Source of the DNA: Lutimaribacter pacificus
GTDB taxonomy: Bacteria; Pseudomonadota; Alphaproteobacteria; Rhodobacterales; Rhodobacteraceae
NCBI RefSeq assembly: GCF_900142185.1
Contig: NZ_FQZZ01000004.1
Location: 124,001-188,000 of the forward strand
DNA: 64,000 nucleotides
Reading direction: 5' to 3'
Position 1 is the stretch's first letter. Each line of letters opens with the position of its first letter. Shown piece by piece: positions 17,353-26,292 of this stretch. The notes under the pieces are model-generated. The model was not told where the DNA came from. It did no database searches and saw only the letters and a list, made by a program, of their open reading frames with translations. The translations under genes were made by a program, and so were the position numbers.

Positions 17353-18066
17353 ATGACCATCCATATCGGGGCCAAACCGGGCGAGATCGCGGAAACCGTG
17401 CTGATGCCGGGCGATCCGCTGCGCGCGAAATGGGCGGCCGAGACCTTCCTGGAGGATGCGAAATGCGTCAACCAGGTGCGCGGGATGCTGGGGTTCACCG
17501 GCACCTGGCGCGGGCATCGGGTGACGATCCACGGCTCGGGGATGGGAATGCCCTCGCTGTCGATCTATGCCAACGAGCTGATCCGCGATTACGGCGCGCA
17601 AACGCTGATCCGCATCGGGTCGTGTGGGGCGATGCAGCAACATGTGCGACTGCGCAACCTGATCCTGGCGATGACCGCGAGTTCGGTTTCGACCCCCTCG
17701 ACGGGTATCTTCCGCGAGCTGAACTTTGCCCCCTGCGCCGACTGGGGCCTGCTGCGCGCCGCCGTTACGGCAGCCGAGGCGCGCGGGATCGCGCCGCATG
17801 TGGGCGGCATCTATTCCGCCGACGTGTTCTATGACGAACGCCCCGACCTGAACGAGATGATGACCCGCCACGGCATCCTTGGCGTCGAGATGGAGGCGGC
17901 CGAGCTTTACAACCTTGCCGCCCGCCACAACATCCGCGCGCTGGCGGTGCTGACGGTGTCCGACCACCTGCTGACGCATGAGGCGCTGCCCGCCGGGGAC
18001 CGCGAACGCAGCTTTGGCGAAATGGTGGAAATCGCGCTGGCCGCGGCCTTTCCCGGAGAGGTATGA
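17353..18066 (+). CDS. deoD: Purine-nucleoside phosphorylase, DeoD type
   Basis: The 237-aa protein matches hexameric DeoD enzymes in length. It shows the phosphate loop [12 protein letters not shown] (about residues 16-27), RIGSCGAMQ (about 88-96), the ribose-binding [10 protein letters not shown] (about 178-187) and the catalytic Asp region VLTVSDHL. It phosphorolyses purine (deoxy)ribonucleosides to base plus (deoxy)ribose-1-phosphate in the cytoplasm. That fits the BMP nucleoside transporter and guanine deaminase elsewhere in the window. GGGGAG precedes the ATG. Its stop overlaps the next gene by 4 bp, so the SHMT-like enzyme is translated from the same mRNA. Confidence 0.92.
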   Translation: MTIHIGAKPGEIAETVLMPGDPLRAKWAAETFLEDAKCVNQVRGMLGFTGTWRGHRVTIHGSGMGMPSLSIYANELIRDYGAQTLIRIGSCGAMQQHVRLRNLILAMTASSVSTPSTGIFRELNFAPCADWGLLRAAVTAAEARGIAPHVGGIYSADVFYDERPDLNEMMTRHGILGVEMEAAELYNLAARHNIRALAVLTVSDHLLTHEALPAGDRERSFGEMVEIALAAAFPGEV

Positions 18067-19385
18067 CCATGCTGGAAAAACGCCAATGGGTGCCCGCGGC
18101 GGTCGAAAGCTACGTGCAGGGCATCGCGGCCGAAACCGCGCAGTCCTCCAGCGCCGACATCGCCACCCGGATCGAGGCGCTGGCGCAGGAAAACCGCGAG
18201 ATACACGAGCGCGACTGCTTCAACCTCAACCCCGCCACCAACGTGATGAACCCGCGCGCCGAGGCGTTGCTGGCCTCTGGCATCGGCACGCGGCCCTCGC
18301 TTGGCTATCCCGGCGACAAGTACGAGATGGGGCTGGAAGCCATCGAAAGGATCGAAGTGATCGCCGCCGAACTGGCCGCCGAAACCTTCGGCGCGAAATA
18401 CGCCGAGATCCGCGTGCCCTCGGGCGCGATCGCCAATCTTTACGGCTTCATGGCGCTGGCGAAACCGGGCGATGCGATCATCGCGCCGCCCGCGTCGGTG
18501 GGCGGGCATGTCACGCATCACGATCCCGGCTGTGCCGGGCTTTACGGGCTGGATATCCACCCCGCCCCGGTCGACAGCGATGGCTATACCGTCGATCTGA
18601 ACGCGCTGGTGGCACTGGCCCAAAAGGTCCGGCCAAGCCTGATCACCATCGGCGGGTCGCTGAACCTGTTTCCGCATCCGGTGGCCGAGATCCGGGCCAT
18701 CGCCGACCGGGTGGGCGCGCATGTGCTGTTCGACGCGGCGCATCAATGCGGGATCATCGCGGGTCACGCATGGCCCAACCCGCTGGATCACGGCGCGCAT
18801 CTGATGACGATGAGCACCTATAAATCGCTGGGCGGCCCGCCCTCGGGGCTGATCGTGACGAATGATGCCGCGATTGCCGAGCGGCTGGATAGCATCGCCT
18901 TTCCCGGCATGACCGCGAATTTCGACGCGGCGAAAGCAGCCGCGCTGGCGATGTCGCTGCTGGACTGGCGCGATTTCGGCAAGCCCTACGCCGCCGAAAT
19001 GGTGCGTCTGGCCCGCGCGCTGGCCACAGCCCTTGCGGACGAGGGGGTGCCGGTCTTCGCGGCAGAGCGCGGCGCCTCCACCAGCCACCAGTTCGCGGTT
19101 CTGGCCGAGGGGTTCGGCGGCGGGCAGGCGGCGTCGAAAACGCTGCGCAAGGCGGGGTTCCTGGCCTGCGGGATCGGGCTGCCCGTGCCCGAGGTGCCGG
19201 GCGACATGAACGGGCTGCGCATCGGCACGCCCGAGCTGGTGCGCTGGGGCATGACGGCCGAGGATGCACCGCGGCTGGCACGGCTTGTCGCGGCGGCGCT
19301 GCGCGCGAACGACCCGGCCGCGCTGGCGCCCGAGGTGGCGGAGTGGCGGCGCAGCTTCGACCGGCTGCATTTCCTGCACGGGTAA
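18063..19385 (+). CDS. Serine hydroxymethyltransferase-like PLP enzyme lacking folate-site residues
   Basis: The 440-aa fold-type I PLP protein aligns along its length with SHMT. In E. coli GlyA numbering it keeps Lys229 (in MSTYKSLGG), Asp200 and His203 (FDAAHQCG), His126 (GGHVTHH) and Arg363 (GLRIGTP). It has Pro for Tyr55, Leu for Glu57, Glu for Tyr65, Tyr for His228 and Pro for Arg235. Glu57 and Tyr55 are central to the hydroxymethyl transfer, so ordinary serine/glycine-THF chemistry is doubtful. A folate-independent aldolase, transaldolase or decarboxylase role is more likely (inference). It is coupled to deoD by an ATGA overlap. Confidence 0.8.
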   Translation: MTMLEKRQWVPAAVESYVQGIAAETAQSSSADIATRIEALAQENREIHERDCFNLNPATNVMNPRAEALLASGIGTRPSLGYPGDKYEMGLEAIERIEVIAAELAAETFGAKYAEIRVPSGAIANLYGFMALAKPGDAIIAPPASVGGHVTHHDPGCAGLYGLDIHPAPVDSDGYTVDLNALVALAQKVRPSLITIGGSLNLFPHPVAEIRAIADRVGAHVLFDAAHQCGIIAGHAWPNPLDHGAHLMTMSTYKSLGGPPSGLIVTNDAAIAERLDSIAFPGMTANFDAAKAAALAMSLLDWRDFGKPYAAEMVRLARALATALADEGVPVFAAERGASTSHQFAVLAEGFGGGQAASKTLRKAGFLACGIGLPVPEVPGDMNGLRIGTPELVRWGMTAEDAPRLARLVAAALRANDPAALAPEVAEWRRSFDRLHFLHG

Positions 19386-19397
19386 CGCGGCGGGCGT

Positions 19398-20240
19398 TCA
19401 GCGCCCGTGGCTGCGGTCGTAGCCGTTGACCGGCGGCGGGGTCCAGCCATCCAGCGCGCCTTCGGCGGGCGCGAAAACCTCGACCAGCAGCGGATGGCAG
19501 GCGGCGGTGTCCGAGGAATGTTCCGACGAACAATCCCCGCCCGGACAGGCGCTGAGCGCGCCCAGCAGGTCGATCTCGGCAAAGAACTCCAGGTAATCGC
19601 CGGGGCGCACGGGGCTGGCCTTCATGAAATACTGCCCCGTGTCGCGGGTAAAGCCGGTGCACATGAAGACATTGAGCACGTCATGCACATGGGGTTCGGC
19701 CTGCGACAGCGGCAGCCCGGTCTCATCGGCCAGCGCGCGGGTCAGGTTGGAATGGCAGCAATGGTGGTATTGCGTGCCCGACAGCAGGTTGCCGGTATAG
19801 GGATCGCAGCGCGTCCCGATCACGTCATGCACCGACCCGCCATATTCGTCCTTGCCATACCAGCCCAGCGTATCATGAGTGATCGTCGCCATCGGGCGCA
19901 GGGTGGGAAAGGACGACCACATGCGATGGCCCGCGGTCAGATGCGTGCCATGCAGCGCGCGGGTCTTGCCGGAATAGAACCGTTCCGACAGGTCATGCGC
20001 GTTCCACAGGTTCAGATCGCCGACCTGCGGGCCCTGAACGCTGGAAATGCGAAAGAAATGCCCGGCGGGCACCCGGAATGTCGCGGCCTCGCGCGCGGGG
20101 ACGGTGGTTTCGCCGGTCTTGCCCGCGCTGTCCCGCGCGCGGCGATAGAGCGCAAGATCGGGCCGCGGCAGCGTGTCGGTGGGGTAGCAGATCACCGGCG
20201 GGATGGCGCGGCGCGCGGCGGCGTCGGCGGGTTCGGTCAT
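19398..20240 (-). CDS. DUF1989 family protein (urea carboxylase-associated type)
   Basis: The 280-aa protein belongs to the DUF1989 family found beside urea carboxylase and other amide or amine catabolism genes. Visible conserved stretches are GHFFRISSVQGPQVGDLNLW (about residues 65-84), GTHLTAGHRMWSSFPTL, the His/Cys-rich QYHHCCHSNLTRAL and HDVLNVFMCTGF. The His/Cys clusters suggest a metal site, which is an inference. No urea carboxylase gene lies in this window. It faces the SHMT-like gene, with stops 12 bp apart. The start at 20240 is preferred because AAGGA lies about 9 bp upstream; an ATG 9 bp earlier is possible. Confidence 0.78.
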   Translation of the reverse strand: MTEPADAAARRAIPPVICYPTDTLPRPDLALYRRARDSAGKTGETTVPAREAATFRVPAGHFFRISSVQGPQVGDLNLWNAHDLSERFYSGKTRALHGTHLTAGHRMWSSFPTLRPMATITHDTLGWYGKDEYGGSVHDVIGTRCDPYTGNLLSGTQYHHCCHSNLTRALADETGLPLSQAEPHVHDVLNVFMCTGFTRDTGQYFMKASPVRPGDYLEFFAEIDLLGALSACPGGDCSSEHSSDTAACHPLLVEVFAPAEGALDGWTPPPVNGYDRSHGR

Positions 20241-20313
20241 GGCGGGCATCCTTGTTGATCGGGGCCGAGGGTTGCCCAGATCGCCGCGATGCGCAAGCCG
20301 TCCGCTCACAGGT

Positions 20314-20350
20314 GAAACCGCGCGGTTTCGGGGGAAAACCGCGCGGTTCT
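20314..20350. repeat. CCGCGCGG hairpin element, copy 2
   Basis: CCGCGCGG occurs at 20318-20325 and 20339-20346, again 21 bp centre to centre, giving an 11-bp stem CCGCGCGGTTT / AAACCGCGCGG. It lies upstream of the DUF1989 gene and downstream of nothing else, with the decarboxylase stop 20 bp away on the right. Confidence 0.65.
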
Positions 20351-20369
20351 GTCGGGCGCGATGCGCCGT

Positions 20370-21545
20370 TCAGATCACCACGACATCCAGCGGCGGGAAG
20401 CCGTTGAAGCCGACCGATGCATAGGTCGAGGTATAGGCCCCGCAGTTTCGGATCACGATCCGGTCGCCCGCCGCCAGCCCGATGGGCAGGTCCACGGGGC
20501 GTTTCTCATACAGCACGTCGGCGCTGTCGCAGGACGGGCCGGCCAGGATGCAGGGCGCGGTCGGTTCGCCGTCATGCGGGGTCAGGAAGTTATAGCGGAT
20601 CGCCTCGCCCTCGGTTTCGGCAAGCCCCGAGAAACGGCCGATATCGAGATAGACCCAGCGGTTCAGGTCCATGTCGGATTTGCGCGACACCAGCAGCACC
20701 TCGGCGGCAATCGCACCGGCCTCGGCCACAAGGCCACGGCCCGGTTCGGCCATGACATGCGGCACGTCGCCGAACCGCTCGGCCACCAGGTGCATGACGC
20801 GGGCGGCATAAAGCTCGGGCGCATCCACGGCCTCGCCATAGAACGCGGGGAAACCGCCACCGATGTTCAGCAGGTTCAGGTCATGACCGGCCTCGCGCGC
20901 GGCGTGCCAGACGGCGGCGACCTGGTCCAGAACCGGCGCCCACATGTCGGCGCGGCGGGTTTGAGAGCCGACATGGAACGACAGGCCCACGGGGCGCAGG
21001 CCCAGACGGGTGGCCAGTGCCATCAGGTCCGGCGCCTTGTCGGGGGCGCAGCCGAACTTGCGCGACAGCGGCCAGTCGGCCTGGCTGTTCATGACCAGCA
21101 TTCGGATATAGACGCGGGCGCGCGGGGCGTGGCGGGCGATCTTTTCCAGCTCTTCCTCGGCGTCGGCGGCAAACAGGGTAATGCCGCGCTCATGCGCCCA
21201 GGCGATGTCGGCGGCGCGCTTGATCGTGTTGCCAAAGCTGATGCGCCCGGGCGTGGCGCCTGCGGCGAGGCACATTTCGATCTCGGCGCGGCTGGCGGCG
21301 TCAAAGCCGGAGCCAGCCTGCGCCAGCCCTTCCAGCAGCTCGGGCGCGGGGTTGGCCTTGACCGCATAGTGGATATGGGCGCGGCCCAGCCCCTGCGACA
21401 GCGCGGCATAGCGGCGGATCACGGCATCGCGGTCGATCACCAGCGTCGGGCGATCGAAGCGGTGGGACAGGATATGCGCCTCGGCGCGGGACAGGGATGC
21501 GTCAAGGACGGGCACGGGCCCGGTTACAAAAGCGTTCATGGTCAT
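20370..21545 (-). CDS. Ornithine/lysine-type decarboxylase, PLP fold III
   Basis: The 391-aa alanine-racemase-fold decarboxylase has the PLP Schiff-base Lys in HYAVKAN (about residue 63), the phosphate-binding glycine loop NIGGGFPA, EPGRGLVAEAG and the C-terminal active-site loop GPSCDSADVLYE with the catalytic Cys-Asp pair. Its length and lack of long insertions fit the bacterial ornithine/lysine decarboxylases that make putrescine or cadaverine, rather than LysA, which is elsewhere in the window, or long biosynthetic ADC. The substrate choice between ornithine and lysine cannot be fixed. A second in-frame ATG lies 6 bp downstream. Confidence 0.85.
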   Translation of the reverse strand: MTMNAFVTGPVPVLDASLSRAEAHILSHRFDRPTLVIDRDAVIRRYAALSQGLGRAHIHYAVKANPAPELLEGLAQAGSGFDAASRAEIEMCLAAGATPGRISFGNTIKRAADIAWAHERGITLFAADAEEELEKIARHAPRARVYIRMLVMNSQADWPLSRKFGCAPDKAPDLMALATRLGLRPVGLSFHVGSQTRRADMWAPVLDQVAAVWHAAREAGHDLNLLNIGGGFPAFYGEAVDAPELYAARVMHLVAERFGDVPHVMAEPGRGLVAEAGAIAAEVLLVSRKSDMDLNRWVYLDIGRFSGLAETEGEAIRYNFLTPHDGEPTAPCILAGPSCDSADVLYEKRPVDLPIGLAAGDRIVIRNCGAYTSTYASVGFNGFPPLDVVVI

Positions 21546-21735
21546 CTCCGTTCAGACCGGTGGCCCGGTAAGGCCAAGTTCCAAGGGAGACGTTACCGTC
21601 GCTGCTGTAACCGTAGGGGCGTGACCCCTTTCGACAGAGGCGCGTGCGTTGGCGTCCTGATCGCGCATATGGGGCAAAGCCATGAGTCGATCAAGCGGGA
21701 ATTTTCAGTGCGGTAAAAATTTTTCGTAGGCGGGC

Positions 21736-21927
21736 TCAGCCCTTGTGACGCAGGCATATCTTTGGCGGCTTGCCGTTCGGTGTGACCGTTTCAGCCCCGC
21801 AGGCGGCGCAGCGCCAGAACGGGCCATCGGCGTGGCGATATTCGCGCCAGCGGCATTCGCGCGTGGCGCGGTTCGACAGGATCGCCACGCCGATCAGCGC
21901 AAGGATGATCAGGACCGGATAGAGCAT
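21736..21927 (-). CDS. Small membrane protein with C-terminal zinc-ribbon-like motif
   Basis: The predicted 63-aa product has one N-terminal transmembrane helix (MLYPVLIILALIGVAIL), then WRCAACGAETVTPNGKPPK and ICLRH, a Cys-x2-Cys ... Cys-x2-His arrangement suggesting a zinc site. The ATG at 21927 overlaps the stop of the FAD dehydrogenase gene by one base (TGATG), so it is probably translated by coupling. I do not recognise a named family. Confidence 0.65.
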   Translation of the reverse strand: MLYPVLIILALIGVAILSNRATRECRWREYRHADGPFWRCAACGAETVTPNGKPPKICLRHKG

Positions 21928-23564
21928 CAGACCGCGCGGCCCGCAGCCCGGCCGGAAAAGATGCAACCGCCCAGGAATGTGCCCTCAAGCGCGTTGTAGC
22001 CGTGATAGCCACCGCCGCCGAATCCCGCGACCTCGCCCGCCGCGAAAAGCCCGTCAAAGGGCGTGCCATCGGGGCGCAGCACCCGGGAGTGAAGGTCGGT
22101 ATGCAGCCCGCCCAGCGATTTGCGCGTCAGGATGTTCAGCCGCACGGCGATCAGCGGGCCGTTGGCGGGATCGAGGATCTTGTGCGGTTTGGCGGTGCGA
22201 ATGAAGCGGTCGCCACGATAGGCGCGGGCCTGGCGGATCGCGATCACCTGCGCATCCTTGGCGAAGGGGTTGTCGATCTGCGCGTCGCGCGCGGCGATCT
22301 GGGCACGGATATGGCCGGGATCGAGCGGCGCATGGGGTGTCAGCGCGTTCATGCCCTGCACCAGCGTTTCCAGATCGGCGGCGACGACGAAATCCTCACC
22401 CTTGTCCTTGAACGCCTCGACCGCCGCTGTGGCCCCCTTGCCCAGCCGTTCCTTGAGCACCTGCGACCAGCGCCCCGACACGAGATCAGGGTTCTGTTCG
22501 CTGCCCGACAGGGCGAATTCCTTTTCGATGATCTTTTGCGTCAGCACGAACCAGCTGTGATCGTGGCCGGTGGACAGGATGCGTTTCAGCGTCGCCAGCG
22601 TGTCGAAGCCCGGCAGGCAGGGCGGTTCCATCCGCTGCCCCAGCGCATCCAGCCAGACCGAGGACGGGCCGGGCAGGATGCGGATGCCGTGGTTGGGCCA
22701 GATCGGTTCCCAGTTCTTCAGCCCCTCGCAGTAATGCCACATGCGATCCTCGTTGATGGCGTCGGCACCGGCGGCTTTGGCCACGCGGGCCATCTGCCCG
22801 TCGACGTAATCGGGCACGCCCGACACCATCGTGGCAGGGGCCGGGCCCAGCCTGCCCGCGGGCCATTGCGCGCGCACCTGCGCATGGTCGCCGCCGATCC
22901 CGCCGGTGGTCAGGATCACCGTGTCGCCCGCGATTTCGAAAGGGCCGGTGACGGTGCGGTTGGTCGATGCGCCGCGGCGGGCATCATCCCCGGCCAGCAC
23001 ATCGCCGGTAATGCCGGTCACGCGCCCGCCCGTGACGCTCAACCCCGTTACCTTGTGGCGAAAGCGGAATTCCAGACGCCCCGCAGCCTCGGCGGCAAGC
23101 GCCAGCCGCACGAAGGGGGCGACGATCCCCTCACCGGCGCCCCATGTGATGTGAAAGCGCGGCACCGAATTGCCATGCCCGTCGGCCAGCGCACCGCCGC
23201 GTTCGGCCCAGCCGACGACGGGAAACCAGCGCATCCCGATTTCGGCCAGCTCTGCCCGCATCGGGCCGGCGGCATAGTCCAGATACCCCTCGGCCCAGGC
23301 GCGGGGATTGGCATCCTCGGGCCGGTCGAACCCGGCGCTGCCCATCCAGTCCTGCAAGGCAAGGGCGTGGCTGTCGCGGATACCCATGCGGCGCTGTTCG
23401 GGCGTGTCGACCATGAACAGGCCGCCCAGCGACCAGAACGCCTGCCCGCCCAGCGATTGCCGGCCTTCCTGATCCACCATGACGACATGGCGACCGCGCT
23501 TTACCGCCTCATGCGCGGCGGCGAGACCCGCCAGCCCTGCGCCTACGATGATGACATCGGCCAT
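21927..23564 (-). CDS. FAD-binding dehydrogenase (fumarate reductase/KstD-like fold)
   Basis: The 545-aa flavoprotein opens with the dinucleotide-binding motif VIIVGAGLAGLAAAHEA (about residues 4-20) followed by the acidic strand end VVMVDQE. TGGIGGDHAQVRAQWP at mid-protein and AAGEVAGFGGGGYHGYNALEGTFLGG at the C terminus (both parts seen in the FAD_binding_2 family) support a FAD-dependent succinate dehydrogenase/ketosteroid-dehydrogenase-like enzyme. The substrate is unknown and there are no steroid genes nearby. The C terminus overlaps the small zinc-ribbon gene by one base. Confidence 0.82.
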   Translation of the reverse strand: MADVIIVGAGLAGLAAAHEAVKRGRHVVMVDQEGRQSLGGQAFWSLGGLFMVDTPEQRRMGIRDSHALALQDWMGSAGFDRPEDANPRAWAEGYLDYAAGPMRAELAEIGMRWFPVVGWAERGGALADGHGNSVPRFHITWGAGEGIVAPFVRLALAAEAAGRLEFRFRHKVTGLSVTGGRVTGITGDVLAGDDARRGASTNRTVTGPFEIAGDTVILTTGGIGGDHAQVRAQWPAGRLGPAPATMVSGVPDYVDGQMARVAKAAGADAINEDRMWHYCEGLKNWEPIWPNHGIRILPGPSSVWLDALGQRMEPPCLPGFDTLATLKRILSTGHDHSWFVLTQKIIEKEFALSGSEQNPDLVSGRWSQVLKERLGKGATAAVEAFKDKGEDFVVAADLETLVQGMNALTPHAPLDPGHIRAQIAARDAQIDNPFAKDAQVIAIRQARAYRGDRFIRTAKPHKILDPANGPLIAVRLNILTRKSLGGLHTDLHSRVLRPDGTPFDGLFAAGEVAGFGGGGYHGYNALEGTFLGGCIFSGRAAGRAV

Positions 23565-23653
23565 GTTCGCCCCTTCCCTTTTCGGGGAATGCTAGGGCCG
23601 AAGGCCGTATCGACGCAACGCCGCGTTGCGGGCGACGTCAGGGAAAGCGGCGA

Positions 23654-23803
23654 TCAGGCCGCTTTCACGTATTCGAAATAGCTGTCGTCCTGCACGGGTG
23701 CGGCCTGTGCCTGGCGCGGCGCGTCGTCGTAATAGGCATAGGCCTGCTCCAGCGCGGCAAGGGCTGCCTTGGCGTCGGCTCTGGTTTTGGCTTGCGTGCT
23801 CAT
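23654..23803 (-). CDS. Small hypothetical protein, 49 aa
   Basis: The predicted product starts MSTQAKTRADAKAALAAL and ends DDSYFEYVKAA. It is Ala-rich with four Tyr, and has no signal peptide or membrane segment. The start at 23803 has AAGGA about 8 bp upstream (AAGGACAACCCCA), supporting translation. Codon use matches the neighbours. I do not recognise a family; it sits alone between the FAD dehydrogenase and the BNR-repeat gene. Confidence 0.55.
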   Translation of the reverse strand: MSTQAKTRADAKAALAALEQAYAYYDDAPRQAQAAPVQDDSYFEYVKAA

Positions 23804-23928
23804 TGGGGTTGTCCTTTCCTTGAGACATCCCCTCCCTGCCGCAGAAGATGGCACCGCCCGCGCGGGTTGACATCGCACAATCCGAAATGCCCGCCATGCG
23901 TTTTCTGCAAAACAAGGGGCAGCCCCGC

Positions 23929-25071
23929 CTATGCGCGCGCCATCACCTCGACCGACAGCACGGTGGGCAGGTGGCGCAGGATCTCGTCCCAGCTTTCGCC
24001 GCCGTCGCGGCTTTGAAAGACCGAGCCGGAGTTGGTGCCGAAATAGAGCGCCGGGTTTTTGCCCGCCTCGATGGCCATCGCCTGGCGCAGCACGGTGAAA
24101 AAGCAATCGCGCGCGGGCAGGCCCGACTGGTGTTTTTCCCAGCTTTCGCCGCCATCGGTGGATTTCCAGACCGCGGCCGAGCCATCGGGCGGAAAGCGGC
24201 CCGCCATGTCGCCGTTCAGCGGGAACACCCAGATTGTTTCGGGATCGTGCGGATGCACGGCGATGGGAAAGCCGAAGGTCGAGGGCAGCCCGTGGGTGAT
24301 GTCGTCCCAGTGGCGGCCACCGTCGCGGGACCGCCATGTGCCGTGGTGGTTCTGCTGGTAGAGCGTGCCATCGGGCGCGCGCTGCATGTTGTGGACGCAA
24401 TGGCCGATTTCGCCGTTGCAGGGCGCGGCGGGGTGATCGTGGGGGGATTGCGCCTGCGCGTTGGTCAGGCGGTTGCGCCTGGCCCAGCTTTTGCCGCCAT
24501 CCTCGGACGCGAAAACCCCGGCGGCCGAAATCGCCAGCCACAGTTTTGCCGGATCGCCAGGATCGGTCAGGACGGTGTGCAGCGTCAGGCCCGCCGCGCC
24601 GGGGTTCCAGGCCTCGCGCTCAGGAAAGTCAGCCAGCGCTGCGTTGCGGGCCCATGTTTCGCCCGCATCATGGCTGACATAGAGATTGCCGGGTTTCGCC
24701 CCCGCATAGAGCGCGCCCTGCGCGGGGCGGATCGACCAGATCGAGTGGATGTCCTTGCCGAAGGGCAGGTCTGTCTTTTCCCAGCCGATCATGGCGGCGA
24801 AATCGGGATCGTTCTCGGCCCAGTCGTCCATCATCCCCGAGGACAGCCGGGCGAGGTGCCAGCCCTGCCCGCCATCCGCGCTGCGCCAGACGCCCGCGCC
24901 GGTGAAATCGTCGCCGCCGCCCGCCCATATATGGCCGCTGGCCGGGTCGCCGTTGACGTGGTTGATCGTCCAGCCGTCGCAATGCGGGCCGGTGATGCGC
25001 CAATCCGCGCCATCGCCGGACGTGGCCAGAAAGGCGCCCTTGGTGGTGCCGAGCATGAGGGTGGTGATCAT
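23929..25071 (-). CDS. BNR/Asp-box repeat protein (sialidase-like beta-propeller), cytoplasmic
   Basis: The 380-aa protein carries six Asp-box motifs of the S-x-D-x-G-x-x-W type: SADGGQGW, SHDAGETW, SEDGGKSW, SRDGGRHW, STDGGESW and SRDGGESW, spaced as blades of a propeller. It has no signal peptide and the catalytic residues of sialidase are not evident. It is more like the VPS10/photosystem-assembly-type or exo-sialidase-like proteins annotated as glycosyl hydrolases without proof. The ATG at 25071 follows GGAGG; an upstream in-frame start has no such site. Confidence 0.78.
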   Translation of the reverse strand: MITTLMLGTTKGAFLATSGDGADWRITGPHCDGWTINHVNGDPASGHIWAGGGDDFTGAGVWRSADGGQGWHLARLSSGMMDDWAENDPDFAAMIGWEKTDLPFGKDIHSIWSIRPAQGALYAGAKPGNLYVSHDAGETWARNAALADFPEREAWNPGAAGLTLHTVLTDPGDPAKLWLAISAAGVFASEDGGKSWARRNRLTNAQAQSPHDHPAAPCNGEIGHCVHNMQRAPDGTLYQQNHHGTWRSRDGGRHWDDITHGLPSTFGFPIAVHPHDPETIWVFPLNGDMAGRFPPDGSAAVWKSTDGGESWEKHQSGLPARDCFFTVLRQAMAIEAGKNPALYFGTNSGSVFQSRDGGESWDEILRHLPTVLSVEVMARA

Positions 25072-25142
25072 CGCGCGATCCTCCTTCAGGGCGAGGATAG
25101 CACGACCTGGGGAGTCCCGGCCAACAATGCCGGGGCGCGCGG

Positions 25143-25166
25143 CGGGCCGGGGCAAAGCCCGGCCCG
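25143..25166 (-). terminator. GC-rich hairpin after sdhB
   Basis: A 9-bp stem CGGGCCGGG/CCCGGCCCG with a 6-nt loop lies just downstream of the sdhB stop. There is no T tract, so it may be a 3'-end stabiliser or a rho-assisted terminator. Confidence 0.4.
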
Positions 25167-25173
25167 GGGCCGG

Positions 25174-25953
25174 TCAGACGGCGCGTTCGACCATCATCTT
25201 CTTGATCTCTGCAATCGCCTTGGCCGGGTTCAGGCCCTTGGGGCAGGTCTTGGTGCAGTTCATGATGGTGTGGCAACGGTAGAGCTTGAAGGGATCTTCG
25301 AGCTGATCCAGACGCTCGCCCGTAGCCTCGTCGCGGCTGTCGATGATCCAGCGATAGGCGTGCAGCAGCGCGGCCGGGCCGAGGTAACGGTCGCCGTTCC
25401 ACCAATAGCTCGGGCAGGCGGTCGAGCAGGAGGCGCACATCACGCATTCATAAAGCCCGTCGAGTTTCTTGCGATCCTCGATCGACTGCCTCCACTCTTT
25501 CGCGGGGCGGTTCGTCTTGGTCTCCAGCCAGGGCATGATGCTGGCGTGCTGGGCGTAGAAATGCGTCAGGTCCGGGATCAGGTCCTTGACCACCGGCATG
25601 TGCGGCAGCGGATAGATCTTCACGTCGCCCTTGATCTCGTCCAGCCCGTAGATGCAGGCCAGCGTGTTGATCCCGTCGATATTCATCGCGCAGGAGCCAC
25701 AGATGCCTTCGCGGCAGGACCGGCGGAAGGTCAGCGTCGGGTCGATCTCGTTCTTGATCTTGATCAGCGCGTCCAGAACCATCGGGCCGCACTTGTCCAT
25801 GTCCAGGAAATAGGTGTCGACCCGGGGGTTTTCGCCATCGTCGGGGTTCCAGCGGTAGATGCTGAATTTCCGCACGTTGGTGGCGCCTTCGGGCTTGGGC
25901 CATGTCTTGCCCACGCGGATGCGCGAATTCTTGGGGAGTGTGAATTGAACCAT
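25174..25953 (-). CDS. sdhB: Succinate dehydrogenase iron-sulfur subunit
   Basis: The 259-aa SdhB carries three cluster sites. The [2Fe-2S] ferredoxin-like site is [15 protein letters not shown] (about residues 74-88) with a further Cys downstream. The [4Fe-4S] site is [15 protein letters not shown] (about 165-179), and [14 protein letters not shown] (about 227-240) completes the [3Fe-4S] and [4Fe-4S] sets. It passes electrons from SdhA flavin to the membrane quinone site (complex II). It is separated from sdhA by two lipoprotein genes but is in the same direction and probably in the same operon. Confidence 0.96.
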   Translation of the reverse strand: MVQFTLPKNSRIRVGKTWPKPEGATNVRKFSIYRWNPDDGENPRVDTYFLDMDKCGPMVLDALIKIKNEIDPTLTFRRSCREGICGSCAMNIDGINTLACIYGLDEIKGDVKIYPLPHMPVVKDLIPDLTHFYAQHASIMPWLETKTNRPAKEWRQSIEDRKKLDGLYECVMCASCSTACPSYWWNGDRYLGPAALLHAYRWIIDSRDEATGERLDQLEDPFKLYRCHTIMNCTKTCPKGLNPAKAIAEIKKMMVERAV

Positions 25954-25968
25954 TTTCTTCTCCTCCGG

Positions 25969-26292
25969 TCAGCCGGCCAGAACAGTCAGGCTGTTCCCGG
26001 CGATGCATTGGACGGATTGCGGGCGCTGGGCGATGTCCAGCACGGTTTCGACAGTGGATTGCGTAACGCCGGTGACCGAGGCCCCGGCGATGCGCAGGAT
26101 TTCATTGGCCGAGGCCGCGTCGATCACGCAATCGGTGACGGGTGCGGCGTTCACGCCCGGAAAGCGGTTGGCGACAATGCCGTTCACCACGCCCTTGGCC
26201 TGATCGCGGGCGATGGTGTCGGCGGCCTGGCTGGTCATCTGGCAACCGGCAAGGGCCATCATCGCGGCGGATATGACGAACCCGCGCCGCAT
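25969..26292 (-). CDS. Small lipoprotein within the sdh operon (1)
   Basis: The predicted 107-aa product begins MRRGFVISAAMMALAGCQMT, a signal peptide with lipobox ALAGC, so it should be an outer- or inner-membrane lipoprotein. The rest contains two more Cys and the stretch RDQAKGVVNGIVANRFPG. I recognise no named domain. The ATG overlaps the stop of the upstream lipoprotein gene by one base, and it ends 15 bp before sdhB. Its place between sdhA and sdhB suggests co-expression with complex II. Confidence 0.72.
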   Translation of the reverse strand: MRRGFVISAAMMALAGCQMTSQAADTIARDQAKGVVNGIVANRFPGVNAAPVTDCVIDAASANEILRIAGASVTGVTQSTVETVLDIAQRPQSVQCIAGNSLTVLAG

